A program made the position numbers and the translations under genes. This document shows, one piece after another, positions 1 through 8,687 of a stretch of DNA of 37,063 bases. Below the pieces are notes generated by a model. It was not told the origin of the DNA, did not search any database, and was given only the letters and a program-made list of their open reading frames with translations. Numbering within the stretch: the stretch's first letter is position 1; every line of letters begins with the position of its first letter. The stretch is from JBCCTX01 sp964468435. Its GTDB lineage: Bacteria > Bacteroidota > Bacteroidia > J057. The DNA lies in the NCBI GenBank assembly GCA_964468435.1, contig CAYXVE010000049.1, positions 1 through 37,063 of the forward strand, given 5' to 3'.

Positions 1-58
1 TTCCATCTGAAATCCTTAGATGCTTTTGTCCAACTTTTGTCCTGTACTTAGAACTCAT
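1..58 (-). CDS. Start of an unidentified gene, cut by the window edge
   Basis: An ATG at 58-56 on the minus strand follows directly on the TAA stop (61-59) of the glycosyltransferase gene, with no base between them. The frame stays open to the window edge and gives MSSKYRTKVGQKHLRISDG. The stop-start junction suggests translational coupling, so this is probably the next gene of the polysaccharide cluster. Nineteen residues are too few to name a family. Confidence 0.35.
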   Translation of the reverse strand, partial: MSSKYRTKVGQKHLRISDG

Positions 59-1276
59 TTACAAATTTGTAGATGCTATCATCTGTTGAATACATTTCAA
101 ACTCTTAGCGGCTAATTTAGGCCGTGAGAATTTTTCCTGAACCAGTTTTCGCCCGTTGGCCCCCATTTTTTCACGTAGTTCAGGTTTATCTGCCAACAGG
201 ATCATATTGGCGACCCATTGGGGGATATCATCCATAGATGATGAGAGACCACATTCATATTTTTCAAGATATGAAGCCTGCCAACCTTTGTAGTTACTGA
301 CTACAGGAAGACCAAAGGTAAGGTAGTCAAACCATTTTGCTGATCCGTTGGCTTCCAATACCTGATGTGGTGCAAAGCAGGCGACACCAGCATCTGCCTG
401 CAAGAAAAAATGATGTAGTGATGTCTGGGGAACTGCCGGAGCAAAGATGACATTCTGGCATCTCAGGAATTGAGCCATTCCTTTGACTTTTTCGAGTTGA
501 TTCCCTTCTCCGACTATCATAAATTCTATTTCTTTCCACCCTGCTTGCTGAATCATATGTGCAGCTTTAATAAGCTGCTCCAGACCATTTGCTATTCCTA
601 CAGTCCCTGCATACAAAAACAGTACTTTGTCGGATTTTTTCGAGCGAAACATTTTACCGGAAGAGGCAGAGAGATTAGACCCATTGTGAACAACATGTAT
701 CTGGGTTTTTGCTATGCCATAATTTATGAGTTGGATTTTCATGTCTTCAGAAAAAGGGAGTACGAGGGAAGCACTCCGATAAATCTTTTGTGCTTTACTA
801 GTGAACACACGAGAGATTAAGCGATTCTTAATGAAGCCCATACCCAGCGGAACATCTGGCCATACATCTGCAACCTCCAGTGCCAGCGGGATGTGATGAC
901 GACGAGCAACCTTTTTCCCCAGCGCAGCAGCTGTCAATGGAGGGCTATAGGCAATGACGACATCAAACAGATTTCGGGATTTTGCCCATCTATAACCTTC
1001 AATATAGAACCGAAGAAATGCAAAGATACGTTTTCTAAATCTCATCATGTGCGAGTAAGGCACAGGAATGACATAGATATCGATTCCATCGATCTGTAGT
1101 TTCTGAACTCTGGAAGAATTTTTGGTTACTAGAAATTGATCGGGTAGATAGGCCTTTGAGGTAAGTAGGGTAACCCGGTGTCCTTTGGCTACCCACTCTT
1201 TGGCAAAATCGAATGATCTGGTATTTCCTACGGTATGTGGGAGATGTAGTATTTGCTGTATGTAAAGGATATGCAT
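59..1276 (-). CDS. GT4-family glycosyltransferase (WbuB-like)
   Basis: A 405-residue retaining glycosyltransferase of the GT-B fold, expected to add a sugar from a nucleotide donor to a lipid-linked glycan at the cytoplasmic face of the inner membrane. The N-terminal half has the acceptor-domain pattern of WbuB/WcaI-like proteins (MHILYIQQILHLPHTVGNTR at the start, then EVADVWPDVPLGMG). The C-terminal half has the donor-domain signatures LYAGTVGIANGLEQL, MIVGEGNQLEKVK and, near residues 306-323, EANGSAKWFDYLTFGLP, where the GT4 acidic/E-x7-E region lies. It starts 15 bases after the WecA-like gene on the same strand, so the two are probably co-transcribed. The sugar specificity cannot be read from sequence. 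Family confidence is high; the WbuB-like label rests on remembered similarity. Confidence 0.9.
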   Translation of the reverse strand: MHILYIQQILHLPHTVGNTRSFDFAKEWVAKGHRVTLLTSKAYLPDQFLVTKNSSRVQKLQIDGIDIYVIPVPYSHMMRFRKRIFAFLRFYIEGYRWAKSRNLFDVVIAYSPPLTAAALGKKVARRHHIPLALEVADVWPDVPLGMGFIKNRLISRVFTSKAQKIYRSASLVLPFSEDMKIQLINYGIAKTQIHVVHNGSNLSASSGKMFRSKKSDKVLFLYAGTVGIANGLEQLIKAAHMIQQAGWKEIEFMIVGEGNQLEKVKGMAQFLRCQNVIFAPAVPQTSLHHFFLQADAGVACFAPHQVLEANGSAKWFDYLTFGLPVVSNYKGWQASYLEKYECGLSSSMDDIPQWVANMILLADKPELREKMGANGRKLVQEKFSRPKLAAKSLKCIQQMIASTNL

Positions 1277-1291
1277 GTCATCATGCCTGAC

Positions 1292-2461
1292 CTATGAAGA
1301 GAATGAGACAGAGGACGATACTTCGCTTTGTTTTTTGGGACTCTCTTCAGCAATCGTTCTTTGAATAGTTGCCCGTTTTTCAAGTAACCCTTTCATTTTA
1401 CCGATTCTGCCTCCTAAGTGATAAAGATAAGCAAACAATCCAATAAGGACTACTGGATATACTGCAAAAAACAATAAGTACAATGGATCCCATTCAGGGA
1501 TGAGTATATAGGCCAGAATAGCCAGCCCGCCGGAAACCAGTGAGATCATTCCCAATAGTACCGGAACATACATCTCTGACACCCCGATATGTACCAAATG
1601 ATGAGTAAGATGATCTTTTCCGCCTTTCATGGGAGAATCTCCCCGGTTGATACGGGCAATGGTAACAAATGTTGTATCCATAATCGGTACAATGAAAGCC
1701 ATCAAAGGTATTACTCCGATTCGGAGGTAGGAGATATTGTCAGGACTGGTATCAATATTCCAGAAGTATCTTATTCCCAAATATCCCATGATCAACCCGA
1801 TAAACATGCTACCAGTATCACCCATATATATTCTGGCAGGTCTCCAGTTAAAGAACAGGAATCCAATAAAGCTTCCTGTTATCGCTACATATAGATAAAA
1901 AAAGTAATTTAACCCAACACCTTTAATGGCGAGTGCCATACTGATAGATAATATACTCAGGGCAACTGTTGCTGTTACACCATCCATGTTATCCAGCATA
2001 TTGAGGCTATTCATCAGCCCTACGATCCAGAAAATTGTAAGAAGATAATCCCCCCATATATAGGCAGGTTCCATCAATGAGAAAAATTGTATATGTATAT
2101 TAAAGTATATCAGGATAATAGCACATAGTATTTGTCCCAAAAGTTTAAGACGGGGATGGGTGCCATAAGCATCATCAGCAAATCCTACAAAGAAAGCCAG
2201 AGTAGCACTCAGGAACAATGCAAGATATTGCTTAGAAGTTGCTGCTAACTCGGGATAGATCATGAATATGAGTGTACTTCCAAGCAAAAAGGTCATATAG
2301 AAACTTATTCCGCCGGTCGTGGGTTTTGAAGTGCTTGCCCAACGTGTAATATTCTGTGATTGGCGGCTAGCTACACCAAAATTTCTCGAAAATCGTAAAA
2401 GAATGTTATTAAAGGCAACAGAAAAGACTATTGCGACCAGAAATATCAGTACACTTTCCAT
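1292..2461 (-). CDS. MraY/WecA-family undecaprenyl-phosphate sugar-1-phosphate transferase
   Basis: A 389-residue polytopic inner-membrane enzyme that transfers a sugar-1-phosphate (often GlcNAc-1-P) from a UDP-sugar to undecaprenyl phosphate, the first committed step of O-antigen, capsule or teichoic-type glycan synthesis. The family motifs are all present: GFADDAYG with the Asp pair at 96-97, NMLDNMDGVTA at 154-164, NWRPARIYMGDTGS at 205-218, and the late cytoplasmic His motif DHLTHHLVH at 283-291. The neighbouring GT4 glycosyltransferase and the absence of cell-division or mur genes favour a WecA/TagO-like role over MraY of peptidoglycan synthesis. It is the first gene of the leftward operon and has a good Bacteroidota promoter at 2491-2520. 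The C-terminal tail (about 25 residues, Ser/Glu/Lys rich) is probably disordered. Confidence 0.9.
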   Translation of the reverse strand: MESVLIFLVAIVFSVAFNNILLRFSRNFGVASRQSQNITRWASTSKPTTGGISFYMTFLLGSTLIFMIYPELAATSKQYLALFLSATLAFFVGFADDAYGTHPRLKLLGQILCAIILIYFNIHIQFFSLMEPAYIWGDYLLTIFWIVGLMNSLNMLDNMDGVTATVALSILSISMALAIKGVGLNYFFYLYVAITGSFIGFLFFNWRPARIYMGDTGSMFIGLIMGYLGIRYFWNIDTSPDNISYLRIGVIPLMAFIVPIMDTTFVTIARINRGDSPMKGGKDHLTHHLVHIGVSEMYVPVLLGMISLVSGGLAILAYILIPEWDPLYLLFFAVYPVVLIGLFAYLYHLGGRIGKMKGLLEKRATIQRTIAEESPKKQSEVSSSVSFSS

Positions 2462-2490
2462 TTTTGAGGGTTAAATAAATTCCATTATGC

Positions 2491-2520
2491 CAAATATATC
2501 CCATTTATTCGAAAAACAAA
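2491..2520 (-). promoter_or_regulatory. Bacteroidota-type promoter for the WecA-like operon
   Basis: Read on the minus strand, TTTG (2520-2517) is followed after 18 bases by TATATTTG (2498-2491). Both match the primary sigma factor consensus of the phylum (TTTG / TAnnTTTG). Transcription would start around 2484, giving a leader of about 23 bases before the ATG at 2461. Confidence 0.6.
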
Positions 2521-2588
2521 AAATACAAAAAATAAAAATCAACGTTGGCCTGCCTAAATAATCTCGTTTTCTGATCTTTTATCCATCA

Positions 2589-2596
2589 TACCTTTG
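2589..2596 (+). promoter_or_regulatory. TACCTTTG -7 box upstream of a tiny ORF
   Basis: TACCTTTG is a perfect TAnnTTTG box in its commonest form. The -33 region is poor (no clean TTTG at the right distance). Its end is only 8 bases from an ATG, so any transcript of the frame at 2605 would be leaderless or nearly so. Confidence 0.35.
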
Positions 2597-2604
2597 CGAC
2601 AAAA

Positions 2605-2703
2605 ATGAATCTCATTTCAGGTATGCCTATGTATTACACGTTTTCTCTTTGCCTTTCATCTTTGATTTTGGGAATATTCATCTTTGTAAAGTGCTCAATT
2701 TAG
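2605..2703 (+). CDS. Possible 32-residue hydrophobic peptide
   Basis: This frame encodes a peptide beginning MNLISGMPMYYTFSLCLSSL, and the rest continues as one membrane-spanning stretch ending VKCSI. It follows a TACCTTTG promoter-like box but has no Shine-Dalgarno sequence. It may be a small membrane peptide, the surviving signal sequence of a lost exported protein, or chance. No family is recognised. Confidence 0.2.
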   Translation: MNLISGMPMYYTFSLCLSSLILGIFIFVKCSI

Positions 2704-2845
2704 CGATCATATGATAATTATGGAAAAAATGCGTAAGATTATATGTTATCATTTGGTAAAAAATGTACTTAAAAGCGGGATTAATAGATGGAACCTTCTA
2801 AACGATTACCCTCAACAAGAATTAAGAGAAATAAAATGGCATTTG

Positions 2846-5800
2846 TCAATCATAACGTGACAAGGGAAGTTCTATGTAGAAAGTTGTACCCTTATTGACC
2901 TCACTTTCAAAGTAGATCCTGCCTCCTGAAAGCTCAATCATTCTTCGCACCATGGCTAGACCTAGCCCCATTCCTGAACTTTTGGTAGAAAAGTTAGGTT
3001 CAAATATCATTTCCTTTACCTCTTCTGACATCCCTTTGCCATTATCTTTAATTTCTACCATGCATGTTTCATGCGCATTTTCAAACAAACGGATATCCAT
3101 GACTCCCTTCTCTTCAATAGCTTGAAGCCCATTTTTCACTACGTTTTGAAAACATCTACTCAATTGATCCCGGTCGGTATACACCCAGAACTCTTCAGAG
3201 GAAATATCAATATTCCAAGCTGTATTTTCGGTTTGGGCATATAGGTCTACTACTTCGAGTAAAACCTCATTTACCGAGACACTGGTTTTCTGAGGTTCAG
3301 GCATTTTGGCGAATTCAGAAAAAGAATTTGCGATACGCGCTAAGGTATCAATCTGAGAAAGAAGTGTTTTCACGAAGCGAGGAAACATCTTATTGAGATG
3401 TACACTTTGTTCGGTCCAAGCGCGATTAATATGCTGGATACTTAGCTTCATCGGCGTAAGCGGATTTTTGATCTCGTGAGCAACCTGCCGAGCCATCTGG
3501 CGCCATGCTTTTTCGCGCTGGCTCTGTTTGAGTTTTTCTTCACTGTCTGACAGTTTATCCAGCATGATGTTGTAAGCTTTGATAATATCGCCTACCTCAT
3601 CATTGGCTTTGTAATCAATAGGACGATTATAGTCTCCCAGGCGGGTTGACGAGAGTCTTGCCTGCAGTAACTGCAGGGGTTGTGTAATCGTATTGGACAA
3701 CAGCACGGCAATGATATTCACGAGGAGGAATACCAGCAGATAGGTATTGACAAAATAAGAGAGAAAGTCCTGTACCTGTTGATCTAGCTGGTCTTGTCTT
3801 CCCAGATAAGGGACATTTACATACCCTATGGGTTGGTTTTGATCGTTGAGTATAGGTTGATATGCAGCGAAGAAAGATAAATTTCCAATGCTTTCACGGT
3901 GCAACAATCTCGCGGCATTATTACGTCTCAGCATGTTGTAAGCTTTGGCATTCATGAGGTCAGAAGTAATACCCGTTTCGAAAATTTGGGGTTGAGTAGA
4001 GGCTATATATTTTCCCCTTCCATCGTAGAGTGTAACATCATCCTCTACAAAATTGGCGATTTTCTGAAACTCTTTGATCAATTGATTCTTAGTCTTGGGA
4101 TAAGAGTCGAGCAGATCTGAACATTCCTGTTCGATTAGCCCCGTAATCCTGGTTGTTGTCCGATTAAGCGATGATTCAGTCTGTAAGATATATCTATTTT
4201 GTACAAAAGCTGAGAAATTGCTCACAATCAGGATTAGGGGTACCAGGATGATTATTAGGACTATCAAGCGGATCTTGGCTCTCAGTGGCAACTGGCTGAT
4301 GGTTTGTTCTCCTCTTTGCCATCGGATAAAAAAGATCGGAAGCAGGATAAATGAAAATGATCCAGTGATGTAAAAGTAGAAAATGATCGAGAAACGGGTT
4401 AGGATCTCGAGAAACGACTGTCGTTGATATTTGACGATAGCCAGTTGTATATTGTCGCCAGGTATGATGTATTCCAGTGAAGCTCCCTTTCCTCTTGTAA
4501 AGCTGTTGGTTAGCGTTTCAAAGTCTGGAAGATAGTTGTCCAGACGAATGGGGAAAGAGCTGTTACCATTTTGCTCATACAACATTCCTGAACGATAAAC
4601 AGCAAAATCAAACTTCTGTACCTGTCTGATTTTATCATACAGTTCCTGGTCCAGTGAGAGAGAGGGATATAATCCACCCACCTGTATGTCCGAGGGCATG
4701 ATTTTCAGGAGGAGGTCATACTGGTATGTTGTATCCAGATTAACTGAGAATTCACCGATAAAGAGGTTGTCGCTGCTGGTTTGATCGGTTTCAGACAGGT
4801 ACAGTCGTGCACCTTTATCGATCTGTTCGTCGAGAATTTCCCTTACGATCAAAGAGAGGACGTTGCCATTTACATCTATGTCTGAAGGTCTTTCACCTAT
4901 GTCAAATACTTGCAGTTGGGTGTCAAAACCCTTGAAATTGGGGCTGATGTATGTTTCGTGTAGCCATTCAGCAAAAGAATCTTTATCATCATGGGTATTT
5001 GCCTGATCCAGGATACTTTCTTGATTGGTATCCAGATAGAGTAATACCCTGTCAAACTTGATCGTAAGGTCAAGTTTTTCCTGAAGGATCAGTTTGCCCA
5101 CCCGTTCTACATTCAATTGCTTGTATAGTTCGATTCCATTTGTAAGGTTGCTGGTAACGATCATAGCTACTATAGCTACTGTAAAGACATAATTTGTTAG
5201 ATCGTAGTCAAAAACATGCTTGAAAGGGATTCTGTATAAGATAATGAGCAGGAGCGATAAAGATAGATTGATGATGGCAAAGTGGTAGATAAACAGATAA
5301 TCCTGACTTAGTTGAGGATAAAAATGATAGGCTGTTGCAGCTGATATCATAGCAACATGGGTGAACCAGAATACAGGGGAGAAATGATGCTTGATTCCCA
5401 GTAGAATATTGAATTTGAGAAGTAGGATGAAGACCAGGATAAACGCAAAGAGAAGAATACCTACATCCAGCAATATGAGATATGAGTAAAAATCTGTGGT
5501 GAAGATGTTAGAAAATTCCAGATCAACCTGTGAGTTGATGATAATTGTTTTGAAGATTAGGTAGTAAATCCTAAGCAGATAGGTACTGGCAAAGATACTT
5601 ACAAAAGCCAGAATCCAGCTGAGTACTTGTTGCTTCTGGAACTTTCGGTAATATTTATTGACGATACGGTGAAATGAACGATATACCATGATCACGACCA
5701 AGGCAAGGGTGAAGATATTGAGCGTGAGTTCTCCCAGAGAAGGTGCAAGCGTATGAAAGGCTACGACCTTGGGAGAAAAGAGTTCTATTTCGAGATAGTT

Positions 5801-6595
5801 GCCAGGTATATTTACTTGCCATAAGATGAAGCGCATCATCAGCACGATTCCAGCAAAGATCAGATTAGAGCCAAAATCTTTTTGAAGCACATCGAGAAAA
5901 AACTGTCTCGAGGAAAGCAACAAGGAAATAATCCCAAGAAGTAAAAAACAAAATACACCAATTCGTACATTTTTGCGAAGTAAGCCTGGGCTGAAATTGA
6001 CGATGGCGTAAATCGGTTTCCCATAAGGATCTTCCAGGGTAATCGCTGACTCATCTATCGATGAGAAATCCCGGATATCTGTATTGATAATCTCGAGATC
6101 TCTTAGCTGACCTGTGTTGAGTTTATCTTTGTATTCTCCCAGAAAAATATAAGGAGTAAGAAAGTCATTGACCAGATTATATTCTATATAAAGTGGGATA
6201 ATATGTACGATCATATTTCCACTTACCCTACGTTTGATCTGGTAATAGAAATCGCCATCAAATTCAACTACGTTTTTTTTGGGTAAATCTTCATTATTAC
6301 CGATGTAGCGTTGTGCAGGTAGGTATTGATTATTGGTCCAGGATATGAGTTCTCCATAAAAATTATAGGTCAAATCACAGCTAAGGCAGGAAGAGGGTTT
6401 TTCCAGCGTGGAATCCCCGGATGTATAATAGGCAATACATTGATCGAGTTCCTGTTGGATATGTGTATTTACCTTTCGAATTAGCCCTTCATCGGAGTGA
6501 TAAATGTCGTAAACATATAGAACGGCACTTGTAGACAGGCAAAGGTATCCTACTATCAACCAGAACAAATCCTTTTTCAATTGAATACTTGCCAT
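2846..6595 (-). CDS. Very large multi-pass sensor histidine kinase (NtrY-like core)
   Basis: A 1249-residue inner-membrane sensor kinase that should autophosphorylate on His1040 and pass the phosphate to a response regulator not encoded nearby. In order there are: a membrane anchor (about 12-30), an extracytoplasmic region to about 205, a block of roughly eight hydrophobic segments (about 210-490), a second extracytoplasmic region (about 495-745), two segments (about 746-810), a third extracytoplasmic region with cache-like features, a segment near 946-966, then HAMP (TQPLQLLQARLSS onward). The HisKA box is VAHEIKNPLTPMKLS. The HATPase_c domain has an N-box (NVVKNGLQA, near 1152), a G1 box (DNGKGM) and a G2 box (GMGLGLAMV, near 1210). 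The H-box is of the NtrY type. It lies 39 bases after the small membrane gene, probably in one transcript. The signal is unknown. Confidence 0.9.
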   Translation of the reverse strand: MASIQLKKDLFWLIVGYLCLSTSAVLYVYDIYHSDEGLIRKVNTHIQQELDQCIAYYTSGDSTLEKPSSCLSCDLTYNFYGELISWTNNQYLPAQRYIGNNEDLPKKNVVEFDGDFYYQIKRRVSGNMIVHIIPLYIEYNLVNDFLTPYIFLGEYKDKLNTGQLRDLEIINTDIRDFSSIDESAITLEDPYGKPIYAIVNFSPGLLRKNVRIGVFCFLLLGIISLLLSSRQFFLDVLQKDFGSNLIFAGIVLMMRFILWQVNIPGNYLEIELFSPKVVAFHTLAPSLGELTLNIFTLALVVIMVYRSFHRIVNKYYRKFQKQQVLSWILAFVSIFASTYLLRIYYLIFKTIIINSQVDLEFSNIFTTDFYSYLILLDVGILLFAFILVFILLLKFNILLGIKHHFSPVFWFTHVAMISAATAYHFYPQLSQDYLFIYHFAIINLSLSLLLIILYRIPFKHVFDYDLTNYVFTVAIVAMIVTSNLTNGIELYKQLNVERVGKLILQEKLDLTIKFDRVLLYLDTNQESILDQANTHDDKDSFAEWLHETYISPNFKGFDTQLQVFDIGERPSDIDVNGNVLSLIVREILDEQIDKGARLYLSETDQTSSDNLFIGEFSVNLDTTYQYDLLLKIMPSDIQVGGLYPSLSLDQELYDKIRQVQKFDFAVYRSGMLYEQNGNSSFPIRLDNYLPDFETLTNSFTRGKGASLEYIIPGDNIQLAIVKYQRQSFLEILTRFSIIFYFYITGSFSFILLPIFFIRWQRGEQTISQLPLRAKIRLIVLIIILVPLILIVSNFSAFVQNRYILQTESSLNRTTTRITGLIEQECSDLLDSYPKTKNQLIKEFQKIANFVEDDVTLYDGRGKYIASTQPQIFETGITSDLMNAKAYNMLRRNNAARLLHRESIGNLSFFAAYQPILNDQNQPIGYVNVPYLGRQDQLDQQVQDFLSYFVNTYLLVFLLVNIIAVLLSNTITQPLQLLQARLSSTRLGDYNRPIDYKANDEVGDIIKAYNIMLDKLSDSEEKLKQSQREKAWRQMARQVAHEIKNPLTPMKLSIQHINRAWTEQSVHLNKMFPRFVKTLLSQIDTLARIANSFSEFAKMPEPQKTSVSVNEVLLEVVDLYAQTENTAWNIDISSEEFWVYTDRDQLSRCFQNVVKNGLQAIEEKGVMDIRLFENAHETCMVEIKDNGKGMSEEVKEMIFEPNFSTKSSGMGLGLAMVRRMIELSGGRIYFESEVNKGTTFYIELPLSRYD

Positions 6596-6634
6596 AGCAT
6601 AAGATCAATAGGAAAACAAAAATACATAAACTAT

Positions 6635-7267
6635 TTAATTTTCAGAGTATTTCTGTTGGGTCATTTGCAAACGCGCCCGGGTTGCACTGGCGCTGTAGAT
6701 CCGGGTTTCCAGTAAGTGTTCAAAGTCTTCTCGAAGGTATACGGGTACGCGAAGGATCATCCGGGAAAGATCCATGCGCTTGCGCTGTGTAATCAGGTTG
6801 AAAACGACATTGGGATAATCCGATACCAAATAATAGTCAGATATCTCGTGCCATTCCATGATATTCTGTACATTGGGTGTGCGGGTAAGAGGGTTATTAA
6901 CAACGATACCGCGCTCCATGATTATCTGGACGAGTAATAATCGAATGGCAGCATAAATAATTGCAAGAGCCATACCCAATAAACCGCAAATAACACCTAG
7001 ATAGAGAAAGATGTCTTTATCTATCTGGCTAATCTCCCTTGATTGCAAATAACCCCCATAACTGAAAAAGCAGGAAATGCCAACTACAAAAAGAATTAAT
7101 CCTAATACCGAAAAAATGATGGTTACTACTACCATCTCCGGCCTTTTCCATGCTATTAGCGTTTGCTGAAACTGCCCACGATACCAGTAGGCGATCAACA
7201 TAATACAAGGAGCAATAAGCAAAGAGAATATAAGGCTGAAATTTACTATTAGCTTTAATGTAGCCAT
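6635..7267 (-). CDS. Membrane protein with C-terminal PH-like region, function unknown
   Basis: 210 residues. Four hydrophobic segments occupy about 7-27, 46-72, 87-113 and the start of the next stretch. A soluble C-terminal half follows, containing RGIVVNNPLTRTPNVQ, WHEISDYYLVSDYPNVVF and LRVPVYLREDFEHLLE, a beta-strand-rich pattern ending in a helix that resembles bacterial PH-like domains. I do not recognise a named family. It is transcribed with the following histidine kinase gene (39-base gap), so a role in the same membrane signalling process is possible but is inference only. The start chosen is the first ATG, which puts a hydrophobic stretch at the N-terminus. Confidence 0.7.
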   Translation of the reverse strand: MATLKLIVNFSLIFSLLIAPCIMLIAYWYRGQFQQTLIAWKRPEMVVVTIIFSVLGLILFVVGISCFFSYGGYLQSREISQIDKDIFLYLGVICGLLGMALAIIYAAIRLLLVQIIMERGIVVNNPLTRTPNVQNIMEWHEISDYYLVSDYPNVVFNLITQRKRMDLSRMILRVPVYLREDFEHLLETRIYSASATRARLQMTQQKYSEN

Positions 7268-7343
7268 TTCATCTAATTGGATATATAATCCTGCTCAAAT
7301 GCGTTTGTCGCTTTGACCTTTAAGATACAAACGTTTTAATATT

Positions 7344-7359
7344 TACAAAAGTTTTTGTA
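7344..7359. repeat. AT-rich 16-base palindrome between hldD and the membrane gene
   Basis: TACAAAA and TTTTGTA form 7-base arms around two bases. It sits in the 131-base gap downstream of hldD and about 77 bases upstream of the next leftward gene. It could be an operator or a weak attenuating hairpin. There is no GC-rich stem with a T-run, so a standard terminator is not supported. Confidence 0.25.
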
Positions 7360-7398
7360 GTGTTAAATAAACGAAAACCCTGTTACATATTTGAATGT

Positions 7399-8364
7399 TC
7401 AGTATATCTTCCCCCTGGTCAGATATTCCAATACATACTCTGATATCCCATCTTCCAGACTATACAACGTATGCCGGTATCCAATATTTTGAAGTTTGCC
7501 CATTTTTGCTTCCGTAAAATACTGATACTTATCACGTATGTCGGCAGGCGTATCGATAAAATCGATCTGAGGCTCAAGTTTTAGACTTCGAAATACAGAA
7601 GTGCCCAGATCCCAGAAGGTACGCGCATATCCTGTGCCTGCATTGTACAACCCTGGATGTTTGCGGGTAGTCATTAGGAAATATATCATATTGGTAATGT
7701 CCTTGATGTAAACAAAATCTCTTTTTTGCTCACCATCGCGAAAGTCATCCCGGTGCGATCGAAACAGTTTCAATCGTCCTTTTTCTGTGATCTGATTATA
7801 CGCGTGAAATACTACACTAGCCATTCGGTCTTTGTGATATTCATTGGGTCCATATACATTGAAAAACTTCAGCCCTGCCCAAAAGTACGGCCGTTCTTCC
7901 TGTCCGAGTACCCAGCGGTCGAAGTGTTGCTTGCTCCATCCATAGGCATTGAGTGGCTTGAGATTTTCCACGACTTGGTGATTATCGTCAAACCCCTTCT
8001 CACCTGCGCCATATGTCGCAGCACTTGAGGCATAGATTAGTGGGATCTGGTGCCTGGTGCAGATATTCCATACCTCCTGAGAGTATTTGACGTTCAGTAT
8101 TTCAAATAATGTTTCGTCTCTCTCTGAAGTGTCTGTCCGTGCTCCCATATGGATGATCATCTGGATATCTTTCTCTTTGCCCTTGATCCATTGAAAAAAC
8201 TGGTGTCTGGGCACGAGTTCCCGGTAGATTTTGTCCAAGAAATTGACTTTCTTTTCAGCCCGGGTAAAATCATCAACCAAGATGATATCCTGTATGTGTT
8301 CTTCATTGAGCCTTGCGACGACTGCACTTCCTATAAATCCCGCAGCTCCAGTTACAATGATCAT
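7399..8364 (-). CDS. hldD: ADP-L-glycero-D-manno-heptose 6-epimerase
   Basis: A 321-residue extended short-chain dehydrogenase that epimerises ADP-D-glycero-D-manno-heptose at C6 to supply L,D-heptose for the lipopolysaccharide inner core; it acts in the cytoplasm with bound NADP. The Rossmann glycine motif GAAGFIG is at 6-12, followed by the acidic/Arg loop LVDDFTRAEK. The catalytic tyrosine and lysine are Tyr141 and Lys145 in NAYGWSK. The KFFNVYGPNEYHKDRMASV stretch and the C-terminal FIDTPADIRDKYQYFTEA are typical of HldD/RfaD. Length agrees with the family (about 310-330). It is the only heptose gene here and is separated by 130 bases from the membrane gene, so it is probably its own unit, which fits a lipopolysaccharide-bearing outer membrane and the glycan genes to the left. 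Confidence 0.93.
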   Translation of the reverse strand: MIIVTGAAGFIGSAVVARLNEEHIQDIILVDDFTRAEKKVNFLDKIYRELVPRHQFFQWIKGKEKDIQMIIHMGARTDTSERDETLFEILNVKYSQEVWNICTRHQIPLIYASSAATYGAGEKGFDDNHQVVENLKPLNAYGWSKQHFDRWVLGQEERPYFWAGLKFFNVYGPNEYHKDRMASVVFHAYNQITEKGRLKLFRSHRDDFRDGEQKRDFVYIKDITNMIYFLMTTRKHPGLYNAGTGYARTFWDLGTSVFRSLKLEPQIDFIDTPADIRDKYQYFTEAKMGKLQNIGYRHTLYSLEDGISEYVLEYLTRGKIY

Positions 8365-8687
8365 AAGTATCGTTAGTCAAAGTTGGCTCAAAGCTAATCA
8401 TTATCCTTTACTCTTGTATGTTCCAAAGTAATCTGATGTATTGGGGGCTATATTTTTCCTTTGGGTTAAAAAAATTTCCACAGATTTATTTTTCTGTAAA
8501 TTAACTAATTAACATGATCTTTCCTTTCGTTAGTAAATTGATTATCAGTAACTTATAAATAGTATTTACGGGCTTGAAATCATGGTGTCGCCCTGACCAT
8601 TTTAACTTCAGCCTGTTTTTTTCCATAGAAAGCCTCCGAAGACCTAGGATCTTTGAATCGTTCAATCATTCAAACATTTAATGAGAT
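8365..8687. other. Divergent intergenic region hldD / RQC-HRDC gene
   Basis: 323 AT-rich bases hold the promoters of the two divergent genes. A leftward TAGCTTTG box lies at 8396-8389. A weaker rightward box, GATCTTTG at 8648-8655, lies 32 bases before the ATG at 8688. No coding sequence or RNA gene is visible. Confidence 0.5.
8389..8396 (-). promoter_or_regulatory. Candidate -7 box for hldD
   Basis: Read on the minus strand, TAGCTTTG matches TAnnTTTG and lies 24 bases upstream of the hldD ATG. No good TTTG is found at the usual -33 distance (the nearest is 27 bases away), so support is partial. Confidence 0.35.

Larger units (their letters stand above)
2462..2845. other. Intergenic region between WecA-like gene and histidine kinase
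   Basis: This 384-base AT-rich stretch holds the leftward promoter at 2491-2520 and a rightward TACCTTTG box at 2589-2596. It also holds two short rightward frames: 2605-2703 (32 residues, hydrophobic) and 2720-2860 (46 residues, starting MEKMRKIICYHLVKNVLKSG and running into the 3' end of the kinase gene). The second frame resembles no family I recognise and may be a gene remnant or chance. Confidence 0.5.

Noticed and set aside
3772..3782. tgtacctgt inside the kinase gene resembling the terminal repeat of the 245-bp element
   Set aside because: Only 9 bases match and it is inside a coding sequence; chance.
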